A program made the position numbers and the translations under genes. Shown here piece by piece: positions 1 to 11,119 of a stretch of 64,000 bases of DNA (positions are counted from its first letter, which is position 1; every line of letters starts with the position of its first letter). The notes below the pieces were generated by a model. That model ran no database searches and had not been told where the DNA came from. It saw only the letters and a program-made list of their open reading frames with translations. Where the stretch lies: NCBI GenBank assembly GCA_028673005.1, contig CM054114.1:127501307-127565306 (forward strand), written 5' to 3'. Source of the stretch: Tanypteryx hageni. Its lineage: Eukaryota; Arthropoda; Insecta; Odonata; Petaluridae.

Positions 1-93
1 ACGAGGTCGCCGGATCCCAAGGTCACCACGAAACGATTGCCTTTTCGTGAGAGAAATGAAAAAATAAACGTCATTCGAAAATTACATACAAAC

Positions 94-165
<72 letters not shown>

Positions 166-2700
166 ATGTGTGTGTGTGTGTGTGTTCGCCTTGCATTCAA
201 GACGTTATACAAGTAACTTCTATAGAGAGTTTTTAGCCATTAATCACTACTTAGAAAGGATAATTTCTATCTGGTTCACTTCACCGTTTCATGGTTATAG
301 TTATAGATTGTATGTTATTTTCCTTATATAGTTCATCAATTTTTAAAAATACAGTAATTTAAATTATAAAAAGTACATATAATACAAAAAAAGGAAACTA
401 TATTTGTCTTTTTTAAACAAAAAAAATATCGAAAACCAGATGCTTTGCCGATAGTATATGCTAACATATTATAATATTATCAATAATATTAATTAATTCA
501 CTGATAGTAGTTTACAATGAATACTATAATTAATAATATTAAAAATTAATACTGTTCTTTGTTAAAATGGGCTATAAGTTAATGACCATTGTTGACGGCT
601 GATTCGTAGCTAAAAGGCGTTATTATTATTATTTATTAACTTTTTACGAATACTGAAGACGAACACTCAGCCAACCTCATTTTAGCCATGAGACGAGCAC
701 GATAATTCTCTTACAAAAAGTAATGGATATTAAAATTTGAATGATATTAAAAAAAGAAGCGAAAATAAATGTCAGCAAAATATATTACGAAAAACGAGAT
801 TAGACAATATATAAACGGAGGCACTCCAACATATCGATTAGGTTAAGTGGCGAAGTAAATTAAATGTCTTGACACGACACGATGCTAAGTGCCTTTTCAC
901 AGCTGCAGTCTGATACCTTAAATCTAAGAAAAATACTCTTAACTAGTCTAGGTATTTAGGGAGTTAATCGGTGATAAATCAGGTCGTAAAATCGAGGGAA
1001 AGCGGGATTATATGCAGTCGACGTTCAGCAGAAACACAGGTACCGATATAAAAAGGAGTAAAAGGCCAAAAAAAGAAGAAGAGCGAGGCGCACTTTTACG
1101 ACGCACTTAAAAAGGCGAGGTTAATTCCTTCTTCTTGCACAAAGACAAACGAGAGAGAAAGAAAGGGAACGAGAGAAAGGGAACGAAAGAAAGAGAAGAT
1201 ACAGACAGTTTGCGACAGTTTTTTTCCTCTCTCCCGACAACTTCGATAAAAGTTGCAAGCGGTCTCATTTTATTTACATTTTTTATCGCTATAAGATACA
1301 GAGAAATAGAAAGAGAGAGAGAAAGAGAGAGAGATAATGCAATCTTCAAAGATGAACGCTACTTATTTTTTGATTGCGCAGCTTGATGAGAAATTCCTGC
1401 CTCTAGAACGTTTTCAGTCGTGTATAAAACCACAAGTTTCAGTGGTCGGCAAAGGGTTTTCAGTGTTTTATTTATAAATGAATGTTTTTGGCTTCAGATT
1501 TTTTTACGTACTTATGGGTTTACGTAGACCGATGTACAACTTTGACTTTCATCTTGGAAAAAATATCGCAGGAAAGCATATGCGGATAATTGTTAGGAAA
1601 TGTTGTAGTTAAATTCTTAAGAATACTTTGTCGAACTGATGCACTTTAATATTTTTATTGCTTTCAGTTTTTAAAGAATTTATATGTTTACGTTTACCGT
1701 TATTTCTATCATAATTTAACTTTCTTCTTGAAATATGCCGGCTTTTGAAGAGTGATAATTCGAGTGTTTGGATTCTAACGTTATCGTACAATTTTTTAAC
1801 TTCTGACGGGGCATAGTTGTATTTGATAGTATTACGCTCATTATGGAAATCCGGTAACGGATGTATATGAGCTCTTTAAAATAGATTTAAAAATAAAAAT
1901 GACTGCATACTGCCATTAACTGGAACGAGATCCTGCAACGTGGTGTGTAAGGATATATGCGAGAAATAGTTCGTCACCGGGCTACCCTTGAATTAGAAAT
2001 TCGAGTAAATTTCAACTTGAATTACGGATCGCGAATGAAGTAGCGTAATTTTCCAGCCTTTGGTTTTGGCTTGTTTTATGAGCCATCTCAAATAGTTAAG
2101 CCTTTTAATATCTTTTTATAGAAAGGTACGCAACGCAAATTTATTTTTTGCCGTAGTAATGTGAAATTAAAACGAGCATGACCAAAAATCGTGCTACAAG
2201 AACAGTTAATATTATCCCTGCAAGCTTTAAATAGCGTTTGCTTTACCTTAACATAGGTACTCAATTATAGCACAATAGCACTATAACGTAATGGAAAAGT
2301 TTCGAGAAAAATATAAATATATGATACAAAAACATTGATTTCAAATTAACAACATGCAACAACCTATTTAACCATAAATTGACTGCGAAAAGTAAATATG
2401 CCTAAAAAAATAACGATTGCAATGATTTTATCAATGGTGGAATAGTTATAAACCGCATCTTTAAATCAACGCATCCAATAAATGTACATATAATAGACAA
2501 CTTATTCGAACGCATTCATCCAATCTTTCACCAAACTTCACGTTTTAGGCGGGTTCCAGTTGCTATTCGTCTCAGCCTTTCATTAAACCACCGACAATAA
2601 GTCCTACAGAGAACGCCTCCGGTGGTTAGATTGGTGGTCGGTGAGGATGAGAGGAGGCACAAACCCTTAACAGCGCGGATTGGGGGAGACACCTTTATTG
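1..2700. other. AT-rich noncoding DNA left of the Dscam-like exon
   Basis: No reading frame here has codon structure or a recognisable domain. The stretch contains a long TA/TG microsatellite near its left end and a GA-rich tract at about 1290-1335. If the exon at 2843-3061 is real, its donor faces left, so this stretch would be downstream intron. I looked for the next immunoglobulin exon of a Dscam gene on the minus strand and did not find one, so the next exon should lie beyond the left edge of the window. Confidence 0.6.
102..186. repeat. (TA)n followed by (TG)n microsatellite
   Basis: About 58 bases of alternating TA pass into a (TG)n run with one interruption. The same compound pattern recurs at about 37773-37848 and 39087-39150, and a purer (TA)n run lies at about 46319-46360. 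Confidence 0.95.
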
Positions 2701-2842
2701 CGTGTTTAAGTTTCTAGGATCTTCATTTCCTGGGGGTGAACGACGGAATGAGCTATGGAGAGCGTGGCATTGGGTGCGGTGCCGGAGAGGTTTAGGACGG
2801 CAGCCGCCAGAGGGGAGTAGAGGGCGTGGGGGGAGGAATTAC

Positions 2843-3061
2843 CTCCAGAGGAAGCTCCGCCGGTGGGGGCTGAGTCTGCACCGGAGGAGGAAGAGCCGCC
2901 GGCGTCTGAAGCCCCAGGAAGGATTAGGGCATCATCTCTGAGCCACGCCGTCACGGTGACATAGTCCCTGACAAATGGAGGGATGACGCAGCGTAGGACC
3001 GCCGTGTTGCCGAGCAGCACGTGGGATCGGTATACCTGCACTTCATACTCCTGGCGAACGA
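2843..3061 (-). CDS. Dscam-like immunoglobulin-domain exon (partial gene)
   Basis: Read on the minus strand, a pyrimidine-rich tract ending in CAG (3062-3070) is followed by an open frame beginning (two bases)-VRQEYEVQVYRSHVLLGNTA. It continues with a cysteine (VLRC), an IPPFVRDYVTVTAW stretch and an acidic RDD. The order [V/L]xGNTAVLRCxIPxFVxDYVxVxxW is typical of an Ig domain near the N-terminus of arthropod Dscam proteins, which are single-pass cell-surface receptors for neuronal self-recognition and immunity. The tryptophan is the Ig core Trp following the first core Cys. After it comes a Gly/Ser/Ala-rich linker of about 25 residues, then a plausible donor (GGAG|GTAATT in minus sense, exon end at 2843). 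The frame stays open to 2706, so the donor position is the least certain part. The exon is much more GC-rich than its surroundings. The rest of the Ig domain must be in an exon outside the window. By motif it resembles the Dscam2/Dscam4-like group, but the exact paralogue cannot be fixed. Confidence 0.75.
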
Positions 3062-3879
3062 CTGTAAAAGTGAGAAATGTGACAACACCGTTAGAAAATA
3101 CCTTTGTGTCCTAGAACAATGAGACAAATTACCGCTAATGTTTATTTTTGCAGAGAAAATAGCGATTCAAATAACGCTGATATTAATAAAAATAATTTAT
3201 GCAGTTGAACTTCCGATAAACAATTATTAATAACATTATTTTAATTTCTTCGAATTAAAATAAATTAGGAAAAATCGCCTTTCAAATTATGCCAGATGCT
3301 TTTCGTAGTTCATTTCTGGAAGTTACTCTTACGAAATTTTAAAGCCAATCTTCAAATAAAAAATAAATTTAGGTTAATAAATGCTGATACAAATATTTTA
3401 AACGAACATATGGGGAAAACATAGTTTTACTTGACTCATGAATCAGGAATTCCAATTTTCTTCATTAAGTAGCATACATCGGCGAAGTGGTTGGGCGATC
3501 CGATGAAATATAATAAAGTCATAAACTGTTTTCATAACAGATTAAAATTGAGAGGATTTGTAATGTAGTGCACTGAAAACCTGCGATAATAAAATTTTTT
3601 AATGTATTCCAACGATCAAATTCATAATTGTTTCTTTCATTCAAACTGAATTAGTCTCCAGTATAAATGTCTTTCGTTTCGCCTATAATATTATTTGAAT
3701 CAGTAATTTCTTCATGCAATTTAAATTTAATCAACAGAGGAACCGAGAAATAAGGCAAAGAAAGTTATATTTCTACAATGCTAAAGTTTATGTTCTCATA
3801 TTGAAAAACAGGATGATTTCTTTGATAATTTTCATTCTGATAACATTTAATTCCCCCCGTTAGATGGAAGAGGAGACTG

Positions 3880-3930
3880 CTTAGTTTCAATCTCGCCCTA
3901 ATAAAGACGTATATCTATCTATCTATCATA
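3880..3930 (+). repeat. 3' end of a retroposon with (ATCT)n tail
   Basis: A segment reading TCAATCTCGCCCTAATAAAG is followed by (ATCT)n. The reverse complement of 22316-22380 carries the matching TCAATCTCGCCCCAAATAAAG followed by a (TCAA)-type tail. A shared body end followed by different short tandem tails is typical of the 3' end of a LINE or a SINE that uses its machinery. Both copies are heavily truncated at the 5' side. Confidence 0.55.
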
Positions 3931-4639
3931 AGGTTAAAATTCAACTGGGATTAGTCTGCATAAGGAAATTCCTCAAGTTCTTTAAGGATACGTGGTACCG
4001 AAGGAATAATTTTTATTAGACCGAAATGTGTTTAATATTCTTCCCAAGCAGCGAAAAAAGTTACCTAGTATCCCATATCAACATGATGGAGCCTTACTTT
4101 GCATAATGTAGAACGCATATATATATGAACAGTTCACGGATGAATTATAAAATAATCATTGATGGAAGAAAAATATTTACTGTTAGTGGATTTTCCATTC
4201 AAGAATGACTAGTAGGCATGACTAAAGAATTAAATTAAAACTCTTCCCATTCTCCTTCTCTCTATCCCTCTATTTTCCTCTCCCTCTCTCTCTGCGATAG
4301 CGATAGAATATGCTCCAGTATTTTATACCACCGGTGATGCATATGCCGTGACAAACAGATGGAAACTTTCGAATCTATAATATAATTCAAAGCGTTTGTC
4401 TGTTTGTCCGGCTATGTAAACCCACACACATGATCCTAGAGCCACGAAACATGGCATGCTGTTTAATATGATCAAAAGAAAGAGCGTAGTTGGGTTTTGG
4501 GGACGAAATTTCAACCCCCCCAGTTTACCTGTCTGCACTAATGTAATGTTCTTTGAACTGCTATAACTCTCCGATTTTATCTTCATAGTATAAAAAAAAT
4601 TGGATCTAGACTTACAATGATACAGTTAATAGAAAAACT

Positions 4640-4870
4640 GTGGAATATTGAAAAAATATTGGTATTTCTTGTGACCAGCACATGACTTTCCGATAGCTAA
4701 AATTGAGAGTGAACAGAATAACCTACCGAGGTATATGACGGCTCATTTGAAAGCCTAAGTCGCTCTGGCGTCGGGAAACATATAGGTTTTGTATTTTCGT
4801 GTGACCAGCACACGAATTTTCGATACCTGAAAGTGAGAGCAAACGAACGGTCACTTAAATCGAGAGTACA
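4640..4870. repeat. Two tandem copies of a ~129-bp repeat
   Basis: The phrase GTGACCAGCACA followed by a TTTCGATA-like word and a GAGAG(T/C)(G/A)AAC-like word occurs at about 4671 and again about 129 bases later (4800). The copies differ at many positions, so the duplication is old. Confidence 0.55.
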
Positions 4871-5826
4871 TTGAGTTTGAATGGAAATATTAGCAAGTGT
4901 TATGAGAGTAAAAAATTCAAAACTGTGAACCCGAGTAATTAGTTCGTTATTATATAAGACTAATATAGTCGTATCGCTTTCCATAACGATATTTTTAGTT
5001 GGCCAATATATATTCATCACTGGCAAAACAACCTGTGAATAATTAACATATATTAATTGGAAAATAATTAACGAGTAATACTTGAGTATGACGCAATTAC
5101 TTCTGCTTACAAATTAATTGCTATGACAGTAGATGTTTTGACGCAACAACATAATCGACGAACGGTTTGAAAGAGCGTGGCACGTTCTTGAGCGACTTAA
5201 TGTTCGTAACGGGGGAGCGATTGGAGCGAAGCCCTCAGTCAGAAGTCCATTCGATCACTTTTACCTTTCAATCCGTTCGAGCGCCGTGACTGGGCATTAA
5301 TTCGACTTGAAAATGGAACTAGGACCCACTTTCGGACGGCGCGTAAAAAATAGTCCGCTCACGATCTCTCTAAAATAGTTTCCCACGACATTTTCACGGA
5401 AGAACGATGGAAGAATACGTGACCGAAATATTTTCGGGGCACTCTTTATGAGGATCGAAGAAAGATTTTTTTACGATCTCCATTCACAGTTGGGCACAAA
5501 AGAGTCTTATCGGAGCGCAAAATGATTCCATTGCCCCCATCCTAGAATTATGCCGCGAATTCATTCACCATTAGCTTTTACAACCGTATGAACCGGAATC
5601 AACATGAATCCGGAGTCTTGCAATTCCGGAGGTGTTCGCGGGGATAAATTGAAACGAGATAGAATCAAGTGGTTAATAAAAGATAGGGAGTTGTGATGGA
5701 AAATGTTACATACACACTGGTGTCAAATATTTTATTGATAATTTTTAAAGAGGATGGATATAAAAGTTTCACAATCGCTGTATTTTTTAATGATAACATC
5801 CTCGTTCTAAAATGGGAGAATTAGTC

Positions 5827-5925
5827 TGCTACGATAGTTCAGTGGTAGAATATTGGCACGGCAAGTAGAATTGTCCTACTTGTTTCAAGTTTTTCCCAAC
5901 ATGCAAGCTTGTGTCGGTCGCATAG
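5827..5925 (+). repeat. Truncated copy of the tRNA-Gly-like repeat
   Basis: The segment begins TGCTACGATAGTTCAGTGGT, the acceptor 5' strand, D arm and A box of the tRNA-like repeat family seen at 9687-9758, 44190-44600 and 48679-48750. The T-arm is destroyed. A diverged form of the family's body follows (a TTTTCCCAACAT word, then a GCTTGTG word). Probably a dead copy. Confidence 0.6.
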
Positions 5926-6116
5926 ACGCAGTGGTTCTCAGGCAGATCTATCTTGCCATCCCCTCCGCGCGGATGTTTGGTCGCCGCGACCCTCCCATGA
6001 TTTTTGAAATGTAAAGAAACGGATTTCTCCGAAAATGGTAATTTATGATAATAAGCTGAAATGTTACCACTGAGATTACTTTATTTATTAATATTTGCGT
6101 ATAGATACATTTTTAG

Positions 6117-6680
6117 ATGTTTTTCATTACTGAGACATGTCTACCTGTTATTTATTGCATTGGAATAACAGAGAGTGTCCGAGAAGTCACCGTACCCCTG
6201 ACTTACTTTCATGATATATTCGTTACATTCTCTGACATATATCCATATTTTATGAATCCAGCAAAACCGTCATATTCGACACAGAGATTGATGCGTTGCC
6301 ATGTTCTTCGTGACATCTTCCACGGTATTTGTTGTTCTACAGAAATGTTGTTCTTTGGTCCAAAGAGAATCCTCATTACACGTTGAAGATGGAAAACAAC
6401 CCACCACACGTAACGTTGTGGGCATGTATAACTGCTAGTCGTGTTATTGGCCCATATTTCTATTACGGACCTGTTAACGGTGCATCATTTCTGGAAATGT
6501 TGAAATTTTATTTTATACAAGAGCTGACCAACGGAGAGATCATGGAACAGGTGTGGTTCAGAAAGATGGCACGACAGCCCATATTATGCTAAGTGTTTGC
6601 TACTTCCTCAACGAAGCATTTATTCTGAAGATTCCAGCTGTCAATCAAACATAAAACAGAATAACAAACTATAAATAAAA
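6117..6680 (+). pseudogene. Tc1/mariner-superfamily transposase relic
   Basis: One frame (6329-6592) reads FYRNVVLWSKENPHYTLKM, then PPHVTLWACITASRVIGPYF and GPVNGASFLEML. This matches the DDE_3 transposase block WSxENPH...PPHVxVWxGxxxxxxIGPYFF...GPVNxxxYLxML of arthropod Tc1-like elements. The next motif continues in a different frame as QKDGTTAHIML (the D-G-A-x-A-H catalytic block), followed by FLNEAFILKIP. The frame change means at least one indel, and the C-terminal third with the last acidic residue was not found. Upstream in the first frame there is weaker similarity (for example QRLMRCHVLRDIF). Inverted ends could not be located. Confidence 0.65.
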
Positions 6681-7179
6681 TTGAAGTATTCAGAGAATTA
6701 AGAAAAAAATGCATCGAGTACCTATGATCCATTCATTCTATGAATTTGTAAGTAAATAATTATTTGTTCGCATAAAATTATATTATATTATTTTAGTTAT
6801 ATTCATTTGTGAGGAAAGATTGTATTTCAATGCAATTGATAAACTCACAGTAGAATTTATGAGCTTGTCTTATGGTTGAAAACAAATCAAAAAATAAACG
6901 CTTAAAAAATTAAAAAAACAAATAATTTTCTTAGGTCTCTTCAATAGGCATATCAAAATTATTTGTTATGGTTATGGGAGGTGCCAAAAACAAGCACTTA
7001 TGCTTTTGATTTTTGATTCTCAAATGCTTCTGTATGGATGCGATAGAAAAAGGCGAAATAAATGCTACCCCTAAAAAACAGTCAACACACACACACCACA
7101 TGTTTCTTTCTTTGCATAATCACTACCGAAATGCCCGAACTACATATAATTAGGCTTGTTAGGATTCAATTTGAAATTT

Positions 7180-7262
7180 AAAAACGTAGATAAACGTCGA
7201 TTTAAATTTTTTTTCAAAATCGACGAAAATTAATAGTCGTCGATTAACGTCGATTTTCCAAA
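7180..7262. repeat. Cluster of AACGTCGA motifs (left)
   Basis: Five copies of (A)ACGTCGA/TCGACGA-type words in both orientations lie within about 80 bases of A/T-rich spacer. A larger cluster with the same words lies at 10976-11112. Together they could be subterminal repeats of one diverged DNA transposon spanning about 7150-11115; clear matching ends were not found. Confidence 0.45.
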
Positions 7263-9221
7263 CAGATGGAAAAGTATACGTCTAAAAATCAAATCTGAAT
7301 TATAGCATTAAAGTCGTTTCTTTTTACTTATTTCGCAATATTATTTCCTAACTACGATGTCGTTCTTTTTCTGGGCTTGCATTGACAGTGGGACTGAAAG
7401 AAGGGCATTTCCTTACACTCAAATATGCGTCTTTTTGAAAAGCTCTGAACAATCAGGTAACCGCAAGGTCCTAGGGTAGTTTCTCTGCTCTTTCTAGGTT
7501 TTTGAGATTATATTTGCCGACCTAATGTTGGGATATTCCACGAGCTTCTCTATACAGATAAAGTCATAGATATATCCTACTGGGAGTTCCTCGAGCGCTG
7601 TTAAACGAGGCTCGGAAGAAAGGAATTTCGGTGGTGGTTTGAAGATCGTTTTGCTAACCCCTCCACGCATCTACCTCGAGGAGTGTATTCCTGGAACAAA
7701 TGTTTCTCGATTTCTTGCTAGGGTTTTTCCTATAAATGGACGTTGTTGTACGCACTTTCATAACTTTTCCGTATGTACCGAACCCACCCATTTGGCAGTC
7801 TCTCTCTAAAAATTATCCAGGAAGGATCGCTCCGCTTTCTTACTTTTGACTCCTTCATCCTTTGCTACAGGTTAATAAATTTCAATTTGTATATAATGGT
7901 TTAAGAAAGGTGCACATAAATTAGCAATCGTAAAATTGAAGAGGGATTTTGGATTAATATTTATTTGCTATTTGTTGTAAAATATTTAATCGATTGGAAA
8001 TACACATTTTAATCTGGATTTGAGGTAAGAGAGTTGATCGAGTGCTCAATAATCAAGTCTAATTTTTCTCTCTGTATATTTGATGTTAAATAGATAGAGT
8101 ATTTAGTACAGTGATGAAATATATCAAATGATACAAAGTATTAGATATTTCTTTTTTGACTGCTAAAATATAATTGCAATAATTATATGATTAATGTTTT
8201 TTCCTTAATTAGTCCTCAATTGGCATCAACGAATGTCTAATAGCCTTTAATTTGAACTCGTAAATTCTTTTTTAATAATGTTTCTCGGCAAAAGCAACAG
8301 CATATTGTTCGGATTTCATAAATTAAAAGTTTTTTAGTTTTCATTATACAATTTCAAGAGGTAAAGCATAATTTACTATCTACATTCACGATATAATATA
8401 TTTGTCAATAACGCGGTTGGAAGAATTATACAAAATCAAAAATATCTAGTTTGGAAATACCAGCTTACGATATTTGAGATTAAAAATATACTAATTTTCA
8501 GTGTGGTAGAAAAACAATAATATTCTCGTGACCGATAGGCAAGTTGCTAATTTGTTTTAATCATCAAGATTCAGTTAATAAAAGGAGTGAATTGACTATT
8601 AATATGTGTTATCTCATATAGATTTGTTATCGAAATCATCACGTTTGGCAAAATTTATAAGGGGTGAGAATACAAGAACAAGAAATATCGCGTTTTGCAC
8701 TATTTTTTTTACTTAAAGAGATTAGATTTGAAGTGAAAATGTTTGGTTGTACACTGTGCATACGTTGCAATTACACGTTGTTTAGTGGATTTAAATTCCC
8801 GTACTACACTCAGTTCCTGGACTTTTTTTATAAATCCAAACAAAACCACGCAAAATCTCGTGGCCGGTTCAAATTTGGGGATTTTCTTAGTTAAAAGTCA
8901 CGATTTAATTAGTAAAAGATTAAATTAACAATTTAAATACACTTTATACTTTGTATTGTATACTTTTTACTGTAAGTAAAAGATAAAATGATATTTTAAC
9001 AAATTCTTTATTGTTTTCTTCAATATTAACATTTAAAAATGACGAAGAGTGTACATGCGCATAAATAAATTAAAATTTATGATGAACATAATATATTAGT
9101 TTGATTAATTTTTGCATAGAGATTTAACTTCCTATAATAATTTTAATAAATAATCAAAGTACTAGGGGTGTTCAAATTTTACCTGTACTTTATTTTTTTA
9201 ACGTACTTGAAGAGCAACATT

Positions 9222-9522
9222 CAGGGGCGACCCGAGAAATTTTGGCGCCCCGGGTGAGATAGCACTCCAGCGCCCTCCCTTCGATAATGTTTGTTGAGAT
9301 ATTTACAAAGTACATATTAATATATTCGTCGCTCTGTAAAAGTTACTGATTATGAAAATTAAAAGGAATGCCATCAATATTCTAGTCTGTTCCTCGATAT
9401 AAATTGCTACCCAATATGCATTAAATTGCAAGTAATGCATAGATAAATGATCGGCATAGCACCCCCATAACTTTGGCGCACCGGGCAGCTGCCCGGCTCG
9501 CCCGTAGCTCGGGCCGGCCCTG
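9222..9522. mobile_element. hAT-type miniature element nested in mariner
   Basis: The ends are CAGGGGCGACCCGAG on the left and, reverse-complemented, CAGGGCCGGCCCGAG on the right, the CAGGG start typical of hAT elements. Flanking 8-mers GCAACATT and GCATAATT agree at 6 of 8 positions and are best read as a diverged 8-bp target duplication. There is no coding capacity. Short GC-rich fragments of similar appearance lie at about 39000-39030 and 45250-45350. Confidence 0.75.
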
Positions 9523-9609
9523 GCATAATTGATAGCCGTGTAGAGTTTTTAGCGCGTGTATGTTCTTCACTTGCTTGCGGCAACAAATGACAAGCGTATT
9601 CAACCTGGA

Positions 9610-10750
9610 AGCCAGTGATGTACCGAACTCTGTCACGCAGCGCATTATTATCAAGTTTTTACGTGGGAATAAACGAGAAAAAAGTCTGCTATGACCGGGA
9701 ATCGAACCCGGGTCTTCCACTTGCCGGGCGGATATTCTACCTCTGAACTATCGTAGTAGAACACTTTCTCGTTTCTGAACACGGATGTTTCCTTAGTTAT
9801 TACGTAAGAAAGGTGTATAGGCGGCTGAGATTCATCGCCAACATTAAGCTCAGTTTGAATGAGTGTCTCTCACGTTCCCCAGTGTTTGAATTGTGGAAAT
9901 TTTTTAAAGATGGTCGTGAGTTGGCGTCCAATTTACCTCAGACTGCGTGCCCTGACACGGCAGTGAACACACAACATTCAAAGAGTTGATGAGCTCATTC
10001 GCAGTGATAGGTACCTGATGCAGCTGAATTAGTGAAAATCAGTGTCAGAAGTGTTGAAAACATTCACAACAACCTTAATTTAAGAAAGTGAGTTCCAGAT
10101 GGGGGCCGAAGCAACTTTTGGATGAACAGCGAGAAAGACGTGCTGAGGATTGCAGAGAAAATTTTCAGCGCTACGAACGGGATGGAGAAGAGTTTCTGTC
10201 ATTGATTGTAACCTCCAACGAGACTTTGCTTCACCATTACATTCCGGAAAGCAAACTGGCGAGCATGGAATGGTGAAATTCATCCTCGCCGCGACCAAAG
10301 AAGTTCAAAACTCAGCGCCCTGCGGGGAAAGTGATAGTGATGCGGATTTTCGTTGATTTTTTAATAGAGCAAAGAACAATGATTGCGACTTATTACAGCG
10401 ATCTGCTCACAAACAATGTCAAACCAGCCATCAAGTCTAAAAGGCGCGGTCGGCTGTCCAAAGGGGTTGTTCTCATTCACGACAACGCCCGTCCTCATTC
10501 CGCACAGGTGACAACTGCTGCTCTCTTTGATTTAGAGTGGGAAGTACTGCCGCATCCTCCTTACAGTCCAGACTTGGCCTCGTACGACTTTCACATGTTT
10601 GGACCGCTCAAAGCAGACCTGGGAAGCCAGCGTTTCAGTTCAAACGAGGAAGTGATGGAGGCGGTGAAAACCTGGTTACACAGGCAACCGAAAGAATTCT
10701 TTGCTACAGGGATGCGCAAGTTACCCAAACGATGGAGAAAAATGTGTTGA
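9610..10750 (+). pseudogene. mariner transposase pseudogene
   Basis: Traces of the helix-turn-helix N-terminus are visible (VTQRIIIKFLRG before the tRNA-like insertion; FFKDGRELASNLP and RKVSSRWGPKQLL after it). The catalytic domain has the first DDD motif as TSNETLLHH, where family members have GDETWVHH, so the first Asp is Asn. The second motif is intact (IHDNARPHSAQ) and the third Asp is present in YSPDLASYDFHMF. Stops interrupt the frame near 9990-10020 and at 10274, and a frame change is needed before 10331. With the insertions and the lost Asp, it cannot encode active transposase. Confidence 0.8.
9687..9758 (-). repeat. tRNA-Gly-like sequence of a SINE-type repeat (best-preserved copy)
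   Basis: A 72-base cloverleaf-like sequence in minus sense: D-arm TAGTTCAGAGGTAGA (A box), anticodon stem TCCGC/GTGGA, and a perfect T-arm CCGGGTTCGATTCCCGG (B box). Five of seven acceptor pairs form. The body aligns with eukaryotic tRNA-Gly(GCC), but the loop reads CCGGCAA: position 33 is C instead of the invariant T, and the anticodon by position would be GGC. Other copies in the window share flanking sequence with it (the CTCGTTT word on one side, a CATCCGYGTTCAGAAAC word on the other), so it is a dispersed repeat rather than a working tRNA gene. The repeat as a whole spans about 9665-9795 and interrupts the mariner reading frame. Confidence 0.7.
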
Positions 10751-10975
10751 AAAGCAGGGACATTATGTTGAAAAATAAGCAAGGTTTGAGATGTCCAAAA
10801 AATATTCAGGTCAAATTTGAACAACCCTCGTATTGTAAAATAAATGAAAATGTTACGTAGAATTTCGAAATAAAAAGTAAATTCAAATCATCGTATTGAA
10901 AGGCAGAAAACTGCCAGCCATGTATGTAAGTAGTAATTGTAAGCGTAGTCATTATCAGAAAATCACCCTAGAAGA

Positions 10976-11112
10976 TAAACGTCGACTTTGAAAAAAATAA
11001 GCGTCGAATTCTACCATGTAGTAATTTTAAGCGTCGAAATTCGTCGAAAATCTCTCGGGAAAATAAACGTCGATTTAAATCGTCGGTTAAAAAAAATAAA
11101 CGTCGAATTCTA
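10976..11112. repeat. Cluster of AACGTCGA / AAGCGTCGAA motifs (right)
   Basis: About eight words of the form AAACGTCGA or AAGCGTCGAA occur in 137 bases, separated by A-runs and two GAATTCTAC words. It is the counterpart of 7180-7262. The spacing is irregular, unlike a satellite, which favours transposon subterminal repeats. Confidence 0.45.
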
Positions 11113-11119
11113 CTTATAA

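Larger units (their letters stand above)
3071..5800. other. Noncoding DNA right of the Dscam-like exon
   Basis: No exon recognised on either strand. It holds a repeat 3' end with (ATCT)n (3880-3930), a two-copy tandem repeat (about 4640-4870), and a block at about 5150-5700 with mixed AT/CG composition and no repeat signature. That block looks like unique sequence, but nothing in it identifies a function. Confidence 0.5.
9162..10830 (+). mobile_element. mariner transposon, inactivated and carrying nested insertions
   Basis: Inverted ends CTAGGGGTGTTCAAATTTTA (left) and CGAGGGTTGTTCAAATTTGA (right, reverse complement) match at most positions, continue as ACCTG, and are flanked by TA, the expected mariner target duplication (9160-9161 and 10831-10832). 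The 1669-bp span exceeds the usual ~1.3 kb because a 301-bp hAT miniature element (9222-9522) and a tRNA-like repeat (about 9665-9795) sit inside. The two nested elements postdate the mariner insertion. Confidence 0.85.

Noticed and set aside
5930..6000. hAT-like start CAGTGGTTCTCA
   Set aside because: No matching inverted end or 8-bp duplication could be found; the word lies in a decayed tRNA-like repeat.
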